NCBI GenBank assembly: GCA_030616265.1
Contig: JAUWXS010000027.1
Location: forward strand, 1-7,187
DNA length: 7,187 nt
Origin: Dehalococcoidia bacterium
GTDB lineage: Bacteria > Chloroflexota > Dehalococcoidia > Dehalococcoidales > BS750m-G39
Direction of reading: 5' to 3'
Numbering within the stretch: the first letter of the stretch is position 1; every line of letters begins with the position of its first letter. This document shows positions 1-5,396 of this stretch, in pieces. The notes beneath the pieces were generated by a model. It had not been told where the DNA came from, ran no database searches, and worked only from the letters and a program-made list of their open reading frames with translations. The translations under genes and the position numbers were made by a program.

Positions 1-43
1 CCCCCCGTGTTTTTGCCCCCCCCCCGCCGCCCATTATTGTTAC

Positions 44-73
44 GGGGGGCCAACCCCCCCTCTAACACACCCC
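44..73 (-). repeat. Hairpin repeat, copy 1
   Basis: On the minus strand this reads GGGGTGTGTTAGAGGGG followed by more G, then TTGG and CCCCCC. The G run at 44-49 pairs perfectly with the C run at 54-59 around a CCAA loop, giving a 6-bp stem. The left flank matches the shared core GGGG-n-GTTnAAGAGGGG seen in copies 2, 3 and 4, with some substitutions. It is directly followed by a second small hairpin, ACACCC (67-72) with GGGTGT (77-82). Confidence 0.6.
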
Positions 74-127
74 TGGGGGTGTAAACCTAAAACGGCGCGT
101 CCTCCCATAATTTTGGGGGTTGTTTTC

Positions 128-158
128 GGGGGGCCTGCGCCCCCTCTTCAACTCCCCC
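128..158 (-). repeat. Hairpin repeat, copy 2
   Basis: On the minus strand it begins GGGGGAGTTGAAGAGGGGG and ends in a C run. GGGGGC (129-134) pairs perfectly with GCCCCC (139-144) around a four-base loop. The flank TCTTCAACTCCCCC (145-158, plus strand) closely matches TCTTAACTCCCCCC in copy 4, 146 bases downstream, showing that the repeat extends beyond the stem. Confidence 0.7.
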
Positions 159-166
159 AAATATAT

Positions 167-180
167 GGAGCTGACGCTCC
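167..180. repeat. Small perfect hairpin, possible degraded repeat core
   Basis: GGAGC (167-171) pairs with GCTCC (176-180) around a TGAC tetraloop and is followed by TTTT (181-184). The stem is shorter than in the other units but its four-base loop is similar to that of copy 3 (GTTA) when read on the minus strand (GTCA). The stem plus T run vaguely resembles an intrinsic terminator for a plus-strand transcript, but 5 bp and four T are weak. Confidence 0.4.
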
Positions 181-200
181 TTTTGAGTTTTCAACCCTCT

Positions 201-231
201 GGGGTGTTTAAGAGGGGCGTTAGCCCCTCTT
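201..231 (+). repeat. Hairpin repeat, copy 3, opposite orientation
   Basis: Reads GGGGTGTTTAAGAGGGG on the plus strand, so it is inverted relative to copies 1, 2 and 4. AAGAGGGGC (210-218) pairs perfectly with GCCCCTCTT (223-231) around a GTTA loop, a 9-bp stem and the best hairpin of the window. The shared core GGGG-n-GTTnAAGAGGGG is complete apart from small substitutions. Confidence 0.75.
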
Positions 232-240
232 TACCTTAAA

Positions 241-255
241 GGGCGGGAGGGTGGG
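241..255 (+). other. Four-tract G-quadruplex motif
   Basis: The sequence GGGCGGGAGGGTGGG has four GGG tracts separated by single-base loops (C, A, T). This is the arrangement known to give very stable parallel G-quadruplexes. Further G tracts at 268-271 and 273-276 follow on the same strand. The motif ends about 60 bases upstream of the TGTTATAAT promoter element of the next gene. Folding in the cell is an inference. Confidence 0.7.
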
Positions 256-272
256 AAGAAAAACCTCGGGGT

Positions 273-304
273 GGGGAGGCTGCAACCCCCTCTTAACTCC
301 CCCC
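273..304 (-). repeat. Hairpin repeat, copy 4
   Basis: On the minus strand it begins with G6 followed by AGTTAAGAGGGGG, the clearest match to the core flank of copies 2 and 3. The stem is degraded: GGGG (273-276) can pair with CCCC in 286-290, but the intervening bases TGCA and flanking A and G do not extend it. Its last bases abut the promoter of the endonuclease IV-like gene, ending about 12 bases before the extended -10. Confidence 0.65.
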
Positions 305-315
305 AAACAAGAGTA

Positions 316-324
316 TGTTATAAT
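316..324 (+). promoter_or_regulatory. Extended -10 promoter of the endonuclease IV-like gene
   Basis: TGTTATAAT contains the perfect -10 hexamer TATAAT (319-324) preceded by the TGn extended -10 motif (316-318). No well-spaced -35 is visible; TTAACT at 293-298 resembles one but is 20 bases away. The expected transcription start is near 331, leaving about 20 bases of leader that contains the ribosome binding site. The same nine bases recur before ftsH. Confidence 0.7.
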
Positions 325-340
325 TATGTTAACCAGTCTA

Positions 341-349
341 GGGAGGTGA
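341..349 (+). promoter_or_regulatory. Strong Shine-Dalgarno site fixing the start at 351
   Basis: GGGAGGTGA is a near-perfect complement to the 16S rRNA 3' end and lies immediately before the ATG at 351. It makes this the clear translation start. Confidence 0.8.
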
Positions 350-350
350 A

Positions 351-1178
351 ATGGAAAAACTGCTCTTCGGCACGGGCGGCACCCCCCACACCGCCAGGAC
401 CCAATCGGCTATAGACGGCATCAAGCGCATCGCCGAGCTTGGCCTCGGCTGCATGGAGCTTGAGTTCGTCTACGGCGTCAGGATGGCCGAAATCAGTGCC
501 CGTCTGGTGGCGGAAACCGCCCAAAAGGAAGGCGTCAAGCTCTCGGCTCACGGCCCCTACTACATCAACCTCAACGCCCGCGAGCCGGAAAAGGTAGCCG
601 CCAGCCAGGAAAGAATCATCCAGACCGCCCGCATCGGCGCCGCCTGCGGGGCAGAGAGCATCGTCTTTCACGCCGCCTTCTACCTCGGCGACCCACCGGA
701 AAAGGCTTACCAGGCGGTCAAGAAAACCCTGGCTGAAGTCATGAACCAGCTCAAAAAAGAGGAGAACAGGGTCTGGGTCAGGCCCGAGGTCATGGGCAAA
801 CCCAGCCAGTTCGGCGACATAGACGAAATTATCAAGCTGTGCAACGAGCTGGATAGAGTCGGCATCTGCATGGACTTCGCCCACTGGCACGCCCGCAGTG
901 GGGAGTCCAACTCCTACCCCGAGTTTATCTCTATCCTGGAGCAGATCAAAGGGGGGCTGGGCGACCAGGCAATAGCCAACATGCATATCCATGTCTCCGG
1001 CATCGCCTACGGCCAAAAGGGGGAGAGAAAACACCTGGGCCTGCAAGAATCGGACTTAAACTATATTGCGCTACTACGGGCGCTCAAGGACTACGGGGCA
1101 AAGGGCCTGGTAATCTGCGAAAGCCCCAGCCTGGAAGAAGACGCCCTGCTTCTCCAGGAGACCTACCATAACCTCTAA
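351..1178 (+). CDS. Endonuclease IV-like TIM-barrel protein (AP endonuclease family 2)
   Basis: The 275-residue protein belongs to the xylose isomerase-like TIM-barrel / AP endonuclease 2 family, whose endonuclease IV members cut DNA 5' of abasic sites using three metal ions. Compared with E. coli Nfo (285 residues), metal ligands line up as H67 (AHGPYYINL), H107 (VFHAAF), E146 (RPEVMGK), D175 and H178 (MDFAHWH), H212 (NMHIH) and E257 (CESP). The Nfo D229-x-H231 pair is not clearly present; the region reads GERKHL (224-229), so E225 and H228 are only tentative replacements. The N-terminal GTGGTP and the C-terminal ESPSLEEDALLLQETY look more like archaeal homologues than E. coli Nfo. It has its own promoter and strong ribosome binding site; ftsH follows after 56 bases with another promoter. 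A role in abasic-site repair is likely, but a sugar-isomerase-like activity cannot be excluded. Start at ATG 351 is firm. Confidence 0.85.
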   Translation: MEKLLFGTGGTPHTARTQSAIDGIKRIAELGLGCMELEFVYGVRMAEISARLVAETAQKEGVKLSAHGPYYINLNAREPEKVAASQERIIQTARIGAACGAESIVFHAAFYLGDPPEKAYQAVKKTLAEVMNQLKKEENRVWVRPEVMGKPSQFGDIDEIIKLCNELDRVGICMDFAHWHARSGESNSYPEFISILEQIKGGLGDQAIANMHIHVSGIAYGQKGERKHLGLQESDLNYIALLRALKDYGAKGLVICESPSLEEDALLLQETYHNL

Positions 1179-1209
1179 GCAGTCCAATTTTCCTATTGAC
1201 ATTGCCTTC

Positions 1210-1218
1210 TGTTATAAT
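1210..1218 (+). promoter_or_regulatory. Extended -10 promoter of ftsH
   Basis: TGTTATAAT, with TATAAT at 1213-1218, is identical to the element before the preceding gene. A perfect TTGACA occurs at 1196-1201, but only 11 bases separate it from TATAAT, too few for ordinary sigma-70 contact. The properly spaced -35 position (1190-1195, TTCCTA) is poor, so the extended -10 probably carries the promoter. The start would be near 1225, only about 10 bases before the first ATG of ftsH. Confidence 0.65.
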
Positions 1219-1234
1219 ATAGGGTACGAGTCTA

Positions 1235-3166
1235 ATGATGAAGTCAAACTGGATGCGCAATAGCTTAATATACCTCATTATTCTGGTGGCAGCGGTCGTC
1301 CTCCTCTACCAGCTTTTCCCGACATCGTCCAAACCGACTGAAATCGGCCTGGATAGAGCCATCGCCATGTCGCAGGACGGCGAGATAGCCGCCATAACCG
1401 TGGACAGCGAAGAGTTGCTCATCATCACCCTCGACGGCAGGGAGCTAAAAACCGCCATCGGCAGCCTCACCCTGGTCGAGCTTCAAGAGCTGGGGCTGAA
1501 CCTTGAAGGCGTAGACTACAATGTCAAGCCCTCGGGCTTCGACTGGAGCAGTCTGCTCATCGGCTTCATCCCCCTCATCCTTTTCGGTGCCCTCATCTTC
1601 TTCTTATTCCGTTCGGCGCGGGGGGCTAACAGCCAGGCGATGAAATTCGGGCGCAGCCGGGCACGGCTGTTGCAGGGGAGCACGCCCACGGTAACCTTCG
1701 ATGATATCGCCGGCGTGGAGGAGGCCAAACAGGAGCTGACCGAAGTGGTCGACTTCCTCAAGTCGCGGGATAAGTTCCAGAGCCTGGGGGCGCGCATCCC
1801 CAAGGGGATACTGCTCATCGGACCGCCGGGCACCGGCAAGACACTGATGGCTCGGGCGGTAGCTGGCGAAGCCGGCGTGCCCTTCTTCGCTATCAGCGGC
1901 AGCGAATTCGTCGAGATGTTTGTCGGCGTCGGCGCCTCCCGGGTGCGCGACCTCTTCGACCAGGCTAAGCGTAACACGCCCTGCATTATCTTTATTGACG
2001 AGATTGACGCCGTAGGCCGCCATCGCGGCGCCGGGCTGGGCGGGGGTCACGACGAAAGGGAGCAGACCCTCAACCAGATTCTGGTCGAGATGGACGGCTT
2101 CGACACTAGTACCAACGTGATTATTCTGGCGGCGACCAACCGCCCCGATATACTTGACCCCGCCCTGCTCCGCCCCGGTCGCTTCGACCGCAGGGTAATT
2201 CTGGACCGCCCTGATATTAACGGCCGAACGGCTATTCTCAAGGTCCACTCCAGCGGTAAACCGCTGGCCGATGAAGTCGACCTGGAGGTGCTGGCTAAAC
2301 AGACGGCTGGCTTTAGCGGCGCTGACCTGGCTAACCTAGTCAACGAAGGTGCTATTCTGGCGGCAAGGCGGGGCAAGAAGGTCATCGAGATGCAGGACCT
2401 CGAAGAGTCTATAGACCGGGTGCTGGCCGGCCCGGAGAGAAAGAGCCGGCGGATAAGCCCCAAGGAAAAGGAAATCAGCGCCTACCACGAGGCAGGCCAT
2501 GCCCTGGTGGCCAAGCTGCTGCCCAATGCCGACCCGGTGCATAAAATCTCCATCGTGGCGCGGGGGGCGATAGGGGGTTACACCCGGCTTTTACCCACCG
2601 AAGACCGCTACCTGATGACCCGCTCCCAGTTCGAGGATATGATTGCCACCCTCCTGGCGGGGCAGACCTCCGAGAAATTAATCTTTAAAGAAACGACCAC
2701 CGGCGCCCAGAACGACATTGAAGAAGCCACCAAGCTGGCGCGCAAGATGGTGACCTCCTACGGGATGAGCCAGAAGCTGGGCCCCCGCACCTTCGGGCGC
2801 AAAGAGGAAATGGTCTTCTTAGGGCGCGAAATCACGGAGCAGAGGGACTACAGCGAGAAGGTAGCCCAGGAGATTGACGAGGAGGTTTATACTATCATCC
2901 AGCACGCCCAGGACGAAGCCAAGCGGCTGCTAACCGAAAACAAGAAAAGACTAATCCATATTGCCGAAAAAATCATCGCCCAGGAAACCATAGAGGGCGA
3001 AGAGCTGGAATTAGCCTTTACCGAACCCCTCACCGCCAAGACCAAAGTCAAAGTCACCGCCACCCCCAAAGCGGCCAAGACGGCAACCAAAGCCAGGGCC
3101 AAGCCAGCGCCCAAGAAAGGCGAGGCTGCACCCCAATTTATCCCCAAGCAAGCCCCGGCCTCATAA
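1235..3166 (+). CDS. ftsH: ATP-dependent zinc metalloprotease FtsH
   Basis: This 643-residue membrane-anchored AAA+ protease degrades misassembled membrane proteins and short-lived regulators. Two membrane segments (about 9-28 and 104-126) flank a short external domain. The AAA+ domain has Walker A GPPGTGKT (196-203), pore motif FVG (229-231), Walker B with D255/E256, and the second region of homology with arginine fingers R313 and R316. The peptidase domain has HEAGH (418-422), and D494 is the likely third zinc ligand in TTGAQND. All key residues are intact. Residues about 600-643 form a Lys/Ala/Pro-rich, probably disordered basic tail. The ATG at 1235 gives a very short leader after the promoter and no good ribosome binding site; M2 (1238) and M7 (1253) are alternatives that would leave the membrane anchor intact. 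It is followed after 20 bases by the moaE-like gene, probably co-transcribed. Confidence 0.98.
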   Translation: MMKSNWMRNSLIYLIILVAAVVLLYQLFPTSSKPTEIGLDRAIAMSQDGEIAAITVDSEELLIITLDGRELKTAIGSLTLVELQELGLNLEGVDYNVKPSGFDWSSLLIGFIPLILFGALIFFLFRSARGANSQAMKFGRSRARLLQGSTPTVTFDDIAGVEEAKQELTEVVDFLKSRDKFQSLGARIPKGILLIGPPGTGKTLMARAVAGEAGVPFFAISGSEFVEMFVGVGASRVRDLFDQAKRNTPCIIFIDEIDAVGRHRGAGLGGGHDEREQTLNQILVEMDGFDTSTNVIILAATNRPDILDPALLRPGRFDRRVILDRPDINGRTAILKVHSSGKPLADEVDLEVLAKQTAGFSGADLANLVNEGAILAARRGKKVIEMQDLEESIDRVLAGPERKSRRISPKEKEISAYHEAGHALVAKLLPNADPVHKISIVARGAIGGYTRLLPTEDRYLMTRSQFEDMIATLLAGQTSEKLIFKETTTGAQNDIEEATKLARKMVTSYGMSQKLGPRTFGRKEEMVFLGREITEQRDYSEKVAQEIDEEVYTIIQHAQDEAKRLLTENKKRLIHIAEKIIAQETIEGEELELAFTEPLTAKTKVKVTATPKAAKTATKARAKPAPKKGEAAPQFIPKQAPAS

Positions 3167-3180
3167 AGACCGGGGAGTGA
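3153..3180 (+). promoter_or_regulatory. Hairpin spanning the ftsH stop and masking the moaE ribosome binding site
   Basis: CCCCGG (3153-3158), within the last ftsH codons, pairs perfectly with CCGGGG (3170-3175) around an 11-base loop that holds the ftsH stop TAA (3164-3166). The right arm overlaps the purine-rich GGGGAG (3172-3177), the only ribosome binding site candidate for the GTG at 3187. A ribosome finishing ftsH would open the stem, which suggests translational coupling. Coupling is inferred from geometry only. Confidence 0.45.
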
Positions 3181-3186
3181 CCGCAC

Positions 3187-3594
3187 GTGATTGAGATTAC
3201 ACAGCAGCCAATCTCCCCCGAGCTTGTCATCAGCAAGGTCAAGAGCGATGGCAGCGGCTGCGTGGCAGTCTATGTCGGCCTGATTCGCAATCGTTCCCAG
3301 GGTAAGCAGGTCGTCTCCGTGGAATACGCCGACCCCAAAAGAACAGCCAAGGCCAGTCTAGAGAAGATAGCCAGCGAAATCCGGCGAAAATGGCAGGTGG
3401 AGGGTATCGCCATCTGCCACCGCATCGGCAAGCTTGAGGTGGGCGACATCAACTTCCTCGTCGCTATCGCTGCCACCCATCGCCAGGAAGGCTTTGCCGC
3501 CGGTCAGTACGCCGTAGACCGCTTTAAAGAGCTAATACCCACCCAAAAAAAGGAAACCTACAGCGACGGCAGCACCCGTATTGAAGGGGAATAA
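3187..3594 (+). CDS. moaE: Molybdopterin synthase catalytic subunit MoaE
   Basis: MoaE with its sulfur-carrier partner MoaD converts precursor Z (cyclic pyranopterin monophosphate) to molybdopterin. The 135-residue protein is near the family's usual size. It shows YVGLIRNRSQGK (29-40, with R34 at the E. coli R39 position), HRIGKLEVGD (78-87), the ATHR motif with H98 and R99, GQYAVDRFK (106-114) and lysines K114 and K121 seven residues apart, matching E. coli K119 and K126 at the active site. The start is GTG, preceded by GGGGAG nine bases upstream. It is the second gene of an ftsH-led transcript, and no moaD, moaA or other cofactor gene lies in the window, so its partner must be encoded elsewhere. 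The family assignment is firm. Activity as molybdopterin synthase is inferred from the conserved lysines. Confidence 0.92.
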   Translation: MIEITQQPISPELVISKVKSDGSGCVAVYVGLIRNRSQGKQVVSVEYADPKRTAKASLEKIASEIRRKWQVEGIAICHRIGKLEVGDINFLVAIAATHRQEGFAAGQYAVDRFKELIPTQKKETYSDGSTRIEGE

Positions 3595-3615
3595 CTCGGG
3601 AGACCAACGTCCTGG

Positions 3616-4593
3616 CTACTTCTTGCGGCTTATCACCAAATCAGCCAGGTCTTTTAACGCCTGGCGGCTGGGCTTATCGGGCAGCTTCCCCAGTTCGCGG
3701 CAGGCCTCGGCGCGGTAGTCCGAGGCAAGCTGGTAGCACTGCTTAACGATGGGCGAGCGGCTAACCATCTCTATCGCCCGCTTAATTTTCTGCTGTTTAT
3801 CCTTTTCGGGCATATCCGGGTTACTAAACAGCTCTTTCACCGGATTATCGTCGGGATATTGCTCCAGCAGCAGCATGGCGGGTAGGGTAAGCGTCCCCTG
3901 CGAGAGGTCCGAGCCTATGGGCTTGCCCATCTCCTGCTCGGTGCCGACGAAATCCAGGATATCGTCCACAATCTGGAAGGCGACACCGAGGTTAAAGCCG
4001 TAATCCTTTAGAATCTTGATTGAATCTTCCGGAGCCTGGCTCAATATGGCCCCGGAAACGGTAGCCAGCGAAAACAGCGAGGCGGTCTTACCGGAAATCC
4101 GCTCCAGGTAGTGGTCGCGGGTCTGCTCCAGCTTAAAGGCATCATTGGTCTGCACTATCTCTCCGCCGGAGATGGTCTGTAAGGTCTGGCTGAAGAGTAT
4201 TATCACCCGCAGGTTGCCGGTGTCGGCGGCGAACTCGCCCGCCTTAGCAAACACATAGTCCCCCAGAAGCACCGCCCGCTCCTCCCCCCAGAGGCTGTTG
4301 ACCGTCGGCTTCCCTCGCCGTACCGGGGACTTATCGATGGCGTCGTCGTGCACCAGGGTGGCGGTGTGCATCAGCTCGATGGCGGTAGCCATGGTCAGCA
4401 ACAGGTCGAGGTTGTAATCATAAAACTTCCCCGCCAGCAGGGTAAGCGCGGGCCTTATACCCTTACCTCCCCCCAATATGTGCTGCAGCAACTCGGCCAG
4501 ATGCGGGGAATCAACCTCGGTCACCGAGTCTATCTGGCTCTTTGCCTTGGCCAGGTCCTCTTCAACCAGCTGATAGATTTCTTCCAGCTCCAA
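3616..4593 (-). CDS. Polyprenyl diphosphate synthase (trans, probably long-chain)
   Basis: The enzyme condenses isopentenyl diphosphate with an allylic primer to build linear isoprenoid chains for lipids or quinone side chains. The 325-residue protein has GGGKGIRP (41-48), the first aspartate-rich motif DDAID (83-87) in ATLVHDD, RRGKPT (92-97), GKT (168-170) and the second aspartate-rich motif DDILD (210-214) in FQIVDD. The residue five before the first DDxxD is small (A78), as in IspB-type synthases making chains longer than C20, whereas bulky residues there stop growth early. The usual GKxTLP segment reads GTLTLP (233-238), with T in place of K. It is the last gene of a metG-tatD operon, and its TTG start is supported by a good ribosome binding site. 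Exact chain length cannot be read from sequence. Geranylgeranyl synthesis is a less likely alternative. Confidence 0.93.
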   Translation of the reverse strand: MELEEIYQLVEEDLAKAKSQIDSVTEVDSPHLAELLQHILGGGKGIRPALTLLAGKFYDYNLDLLLTMATAIELMHTATLVHDDAIDKSPVRRGKPTVNSLWGEERAVLLGDYVFAKAGEFAADTGNLRVIILFSQTLQTISGGEIVQTNDAFKLEQTRDHYLERISGKTASLFSLATVSGAILSQAPEDSIKILKDYGFNLGVAFQIVDDILDFVGTEQEMGKPIGSDLSQGTLTLPAMLLLEQYPDDNPVKELFSNPDMPEKDKQQKIKRAIEMVSRSPIVKQCYQLASDYRAEACRELGKLPDKPSRQALKDLADLVISRKK

Positions 4594-4597
4594 GCGT

Positions 4598-4606
4598 CTC
4601 TCCTTT
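4598..4606 (-). promoter_or_regulatory. Ribosome binding site supporting a TTG start
   Basis: On the minus strand AAAGGAGAG overlaps the tatD stop TAA (4605-4607) and lies six bases from its GGAG core to the TTG at 4593. It decides the start of the polyprenyl synthase, since no ATG is nearby, and the overlap with the tatD stop suggests coupled translation. Confidence 0.7.
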
Positions 4607-5396
4607 ATCGGATGGGTAGTCGGAACAGGCTTATCGTATTCTTGGCCGCCGCCTCCGCCACCACCTCCCTCGGCACCTGCCTGACCTGGGCCACCTTCTC
4701 GGCGATAAGGGCAACGTATGACGGCTCATTCCGCTTCCCCCGGTAGGCCTGAGGGGCTAAGAAAGGCGCGTCCGTCTCCAGCAGCAGCCTGTCCAGCGGT
4801 ATTTCTCTGGCTACCTCCAGCAGCTCCCCCGCCGAGGGATAGGTAACCGAACCGGCCAGCGAGATGTAGAAGCCGATCTCGATATAACGCAGCGCCAGCT
4901 CGATATCGGCGCTGAAGCAGTGGATAACCCCCCGCCTTAGCCTCCCCACGGAAAGCGTTGACCTCACCCACCCGCTCAGTATATCGAAGACCTCTTGTTG
5001 AGCCTGGCGGCAGTGCACCACCACCGGTAGCCCCAGCTCCACAGCCAGGTCGAGCTGCTTCTTAAAGGCTTCTTCCTGGCTCTTGCGCGAGGATAGATTA
5101 CGGTAGAAATCGAGCCCGATTTCGCCCATCGCCACCACCCGGTCGTCTTGGGCAAGCTCGCCCAGCACCTTGAGATCATCGTCTTGCAGTTCTGAAGCCT
5201 GGTGGGGGTGAAAACCGACGGTGGTGAAAACATCGTCGTACTGCTTGGCCATTTCCAGCGAGGCACGGCTCGACTTGGCGTCCAGCCCGATATTTATGAC
5301 CACCCTCACGCCCCCCTGTCGGGCGCGGGCGAATACCTGCTCGCGGTCTCTATCGAAGGTGGGCAAATCGATATGAGCGTGCGAATCTATCAGCAT
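4605..5396 (-). CDS. tatD: TatD-family metal-dependent hydrolase / DNase
   Basis: The 263-residue TIM-barrel protein belongs to the TatD family, which includes metal-dependent 3'-5' exonucleases linked to DNA repair and DNA fragmentation. Metal ligands are all visible: H6 and H8 in DSHAHID, E92 in MGEIGLD, H128 in VVHCR, H159 in IHCFS and D209 in LLETDAPFL. GFHPH (61-65) and YRGKRNEP (218-225) are further family hallmarks. Length is typical and no truncation is seen. Its ATG shares one base with the metG stop (TGATG), a classic coupling arrangement, and the polyprenyl synthase follows after 11 bases. MetG-TatD pairing is common in bacteria, so the position fits a conserved housekeeping operon. 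The natural substrate is not settled by sequence. It could be annotated YcfH/YabD-like equally well. Confidence 0.95.
   Translation of the reverse strand: MLIDSHAHIDLPTFDRDREQVFARARQGGVRVVINIGLDAKSSRASLEMAKQYDDVFTTVGFHPHQASELQDDDLKVLGELAQDDRVVAMGEIGLDFYRNLSSRKSQEEAFKKQLDLAVELGLPVVVHCRQAQQEVFDILSGWVRSTLSVGRLRRGVIHCFSADIELALRYIEIGFYISLAGSVTYPSAGELLEVAREIPLDRLLLETDAPFLAPQAYRGKRNEPSYVALIAEKVAQVRQVPREVVAEAAAKNTISLFRLPIR

Larger units (their letters stand above)
1..315. other. Non-coding region packed with G-run/C-run hairpins
   Basis: No open reading frame with coding character is present here. The stretch consists of alternating G runs and C runs separated by AT-rich bits. It includes a C10 run at 16-25, four copies of a hairpin core with a conserved flank, one smaller degraded hairpin, and a four-tract G-quadruplex motif, each listed separately. 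On the minus strand the C runs at 1-6, 16-25 and 30-32 give G tracts that could also form a quadruplex. The composition differs sharply from the coding DNA that follows. The region may be an intergenic repeat island downstream or upstream of a gene outside the window. Position 1 lies in a C run, so a sequence or assembly error near the edge is possible. Confidence 0.8.

Noticed and set aside
167..184. The GGAGC/GCTCC hairpin plus TTTT as an intrinsic terminator.
   Set aside because: A 5-bp stem with four T is too weak to call, and the direction of any gene to the left is unknown.
44..304. The repeated G/C units considered as a CRISPR array.
   Set aside because: The copies are few, imperfect, in both orientations and irregularly spaced, and no cas gene is nearby.
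324..1046. A 240-codon open frame on the minus strand opposite the endonuclease IV-like gene.
   Set aside because: It mirrors a gene with clear family motifs, a promoter and a strong ribosome binding site. The encoded protein shows no recognisable domain, and long antisense frames are expected in GC-rich coding DNA.
1196..1218. TTGACA plus TATAAT read as a classical sigma-70 promoter pair.
   Set aside because: The spacer is only 11 bases, far below the usual 16-18, so the pair cannot act together in the normal way. The extended -10 is a better explanation.
1604..2248. A 214-codon minus-strand open frame inside ftsH.
   Set aside because: It lies fully opposite the AAA+ domain of FtsH, whose motifs are all intact. 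No ribosome binding site or domain supports it.
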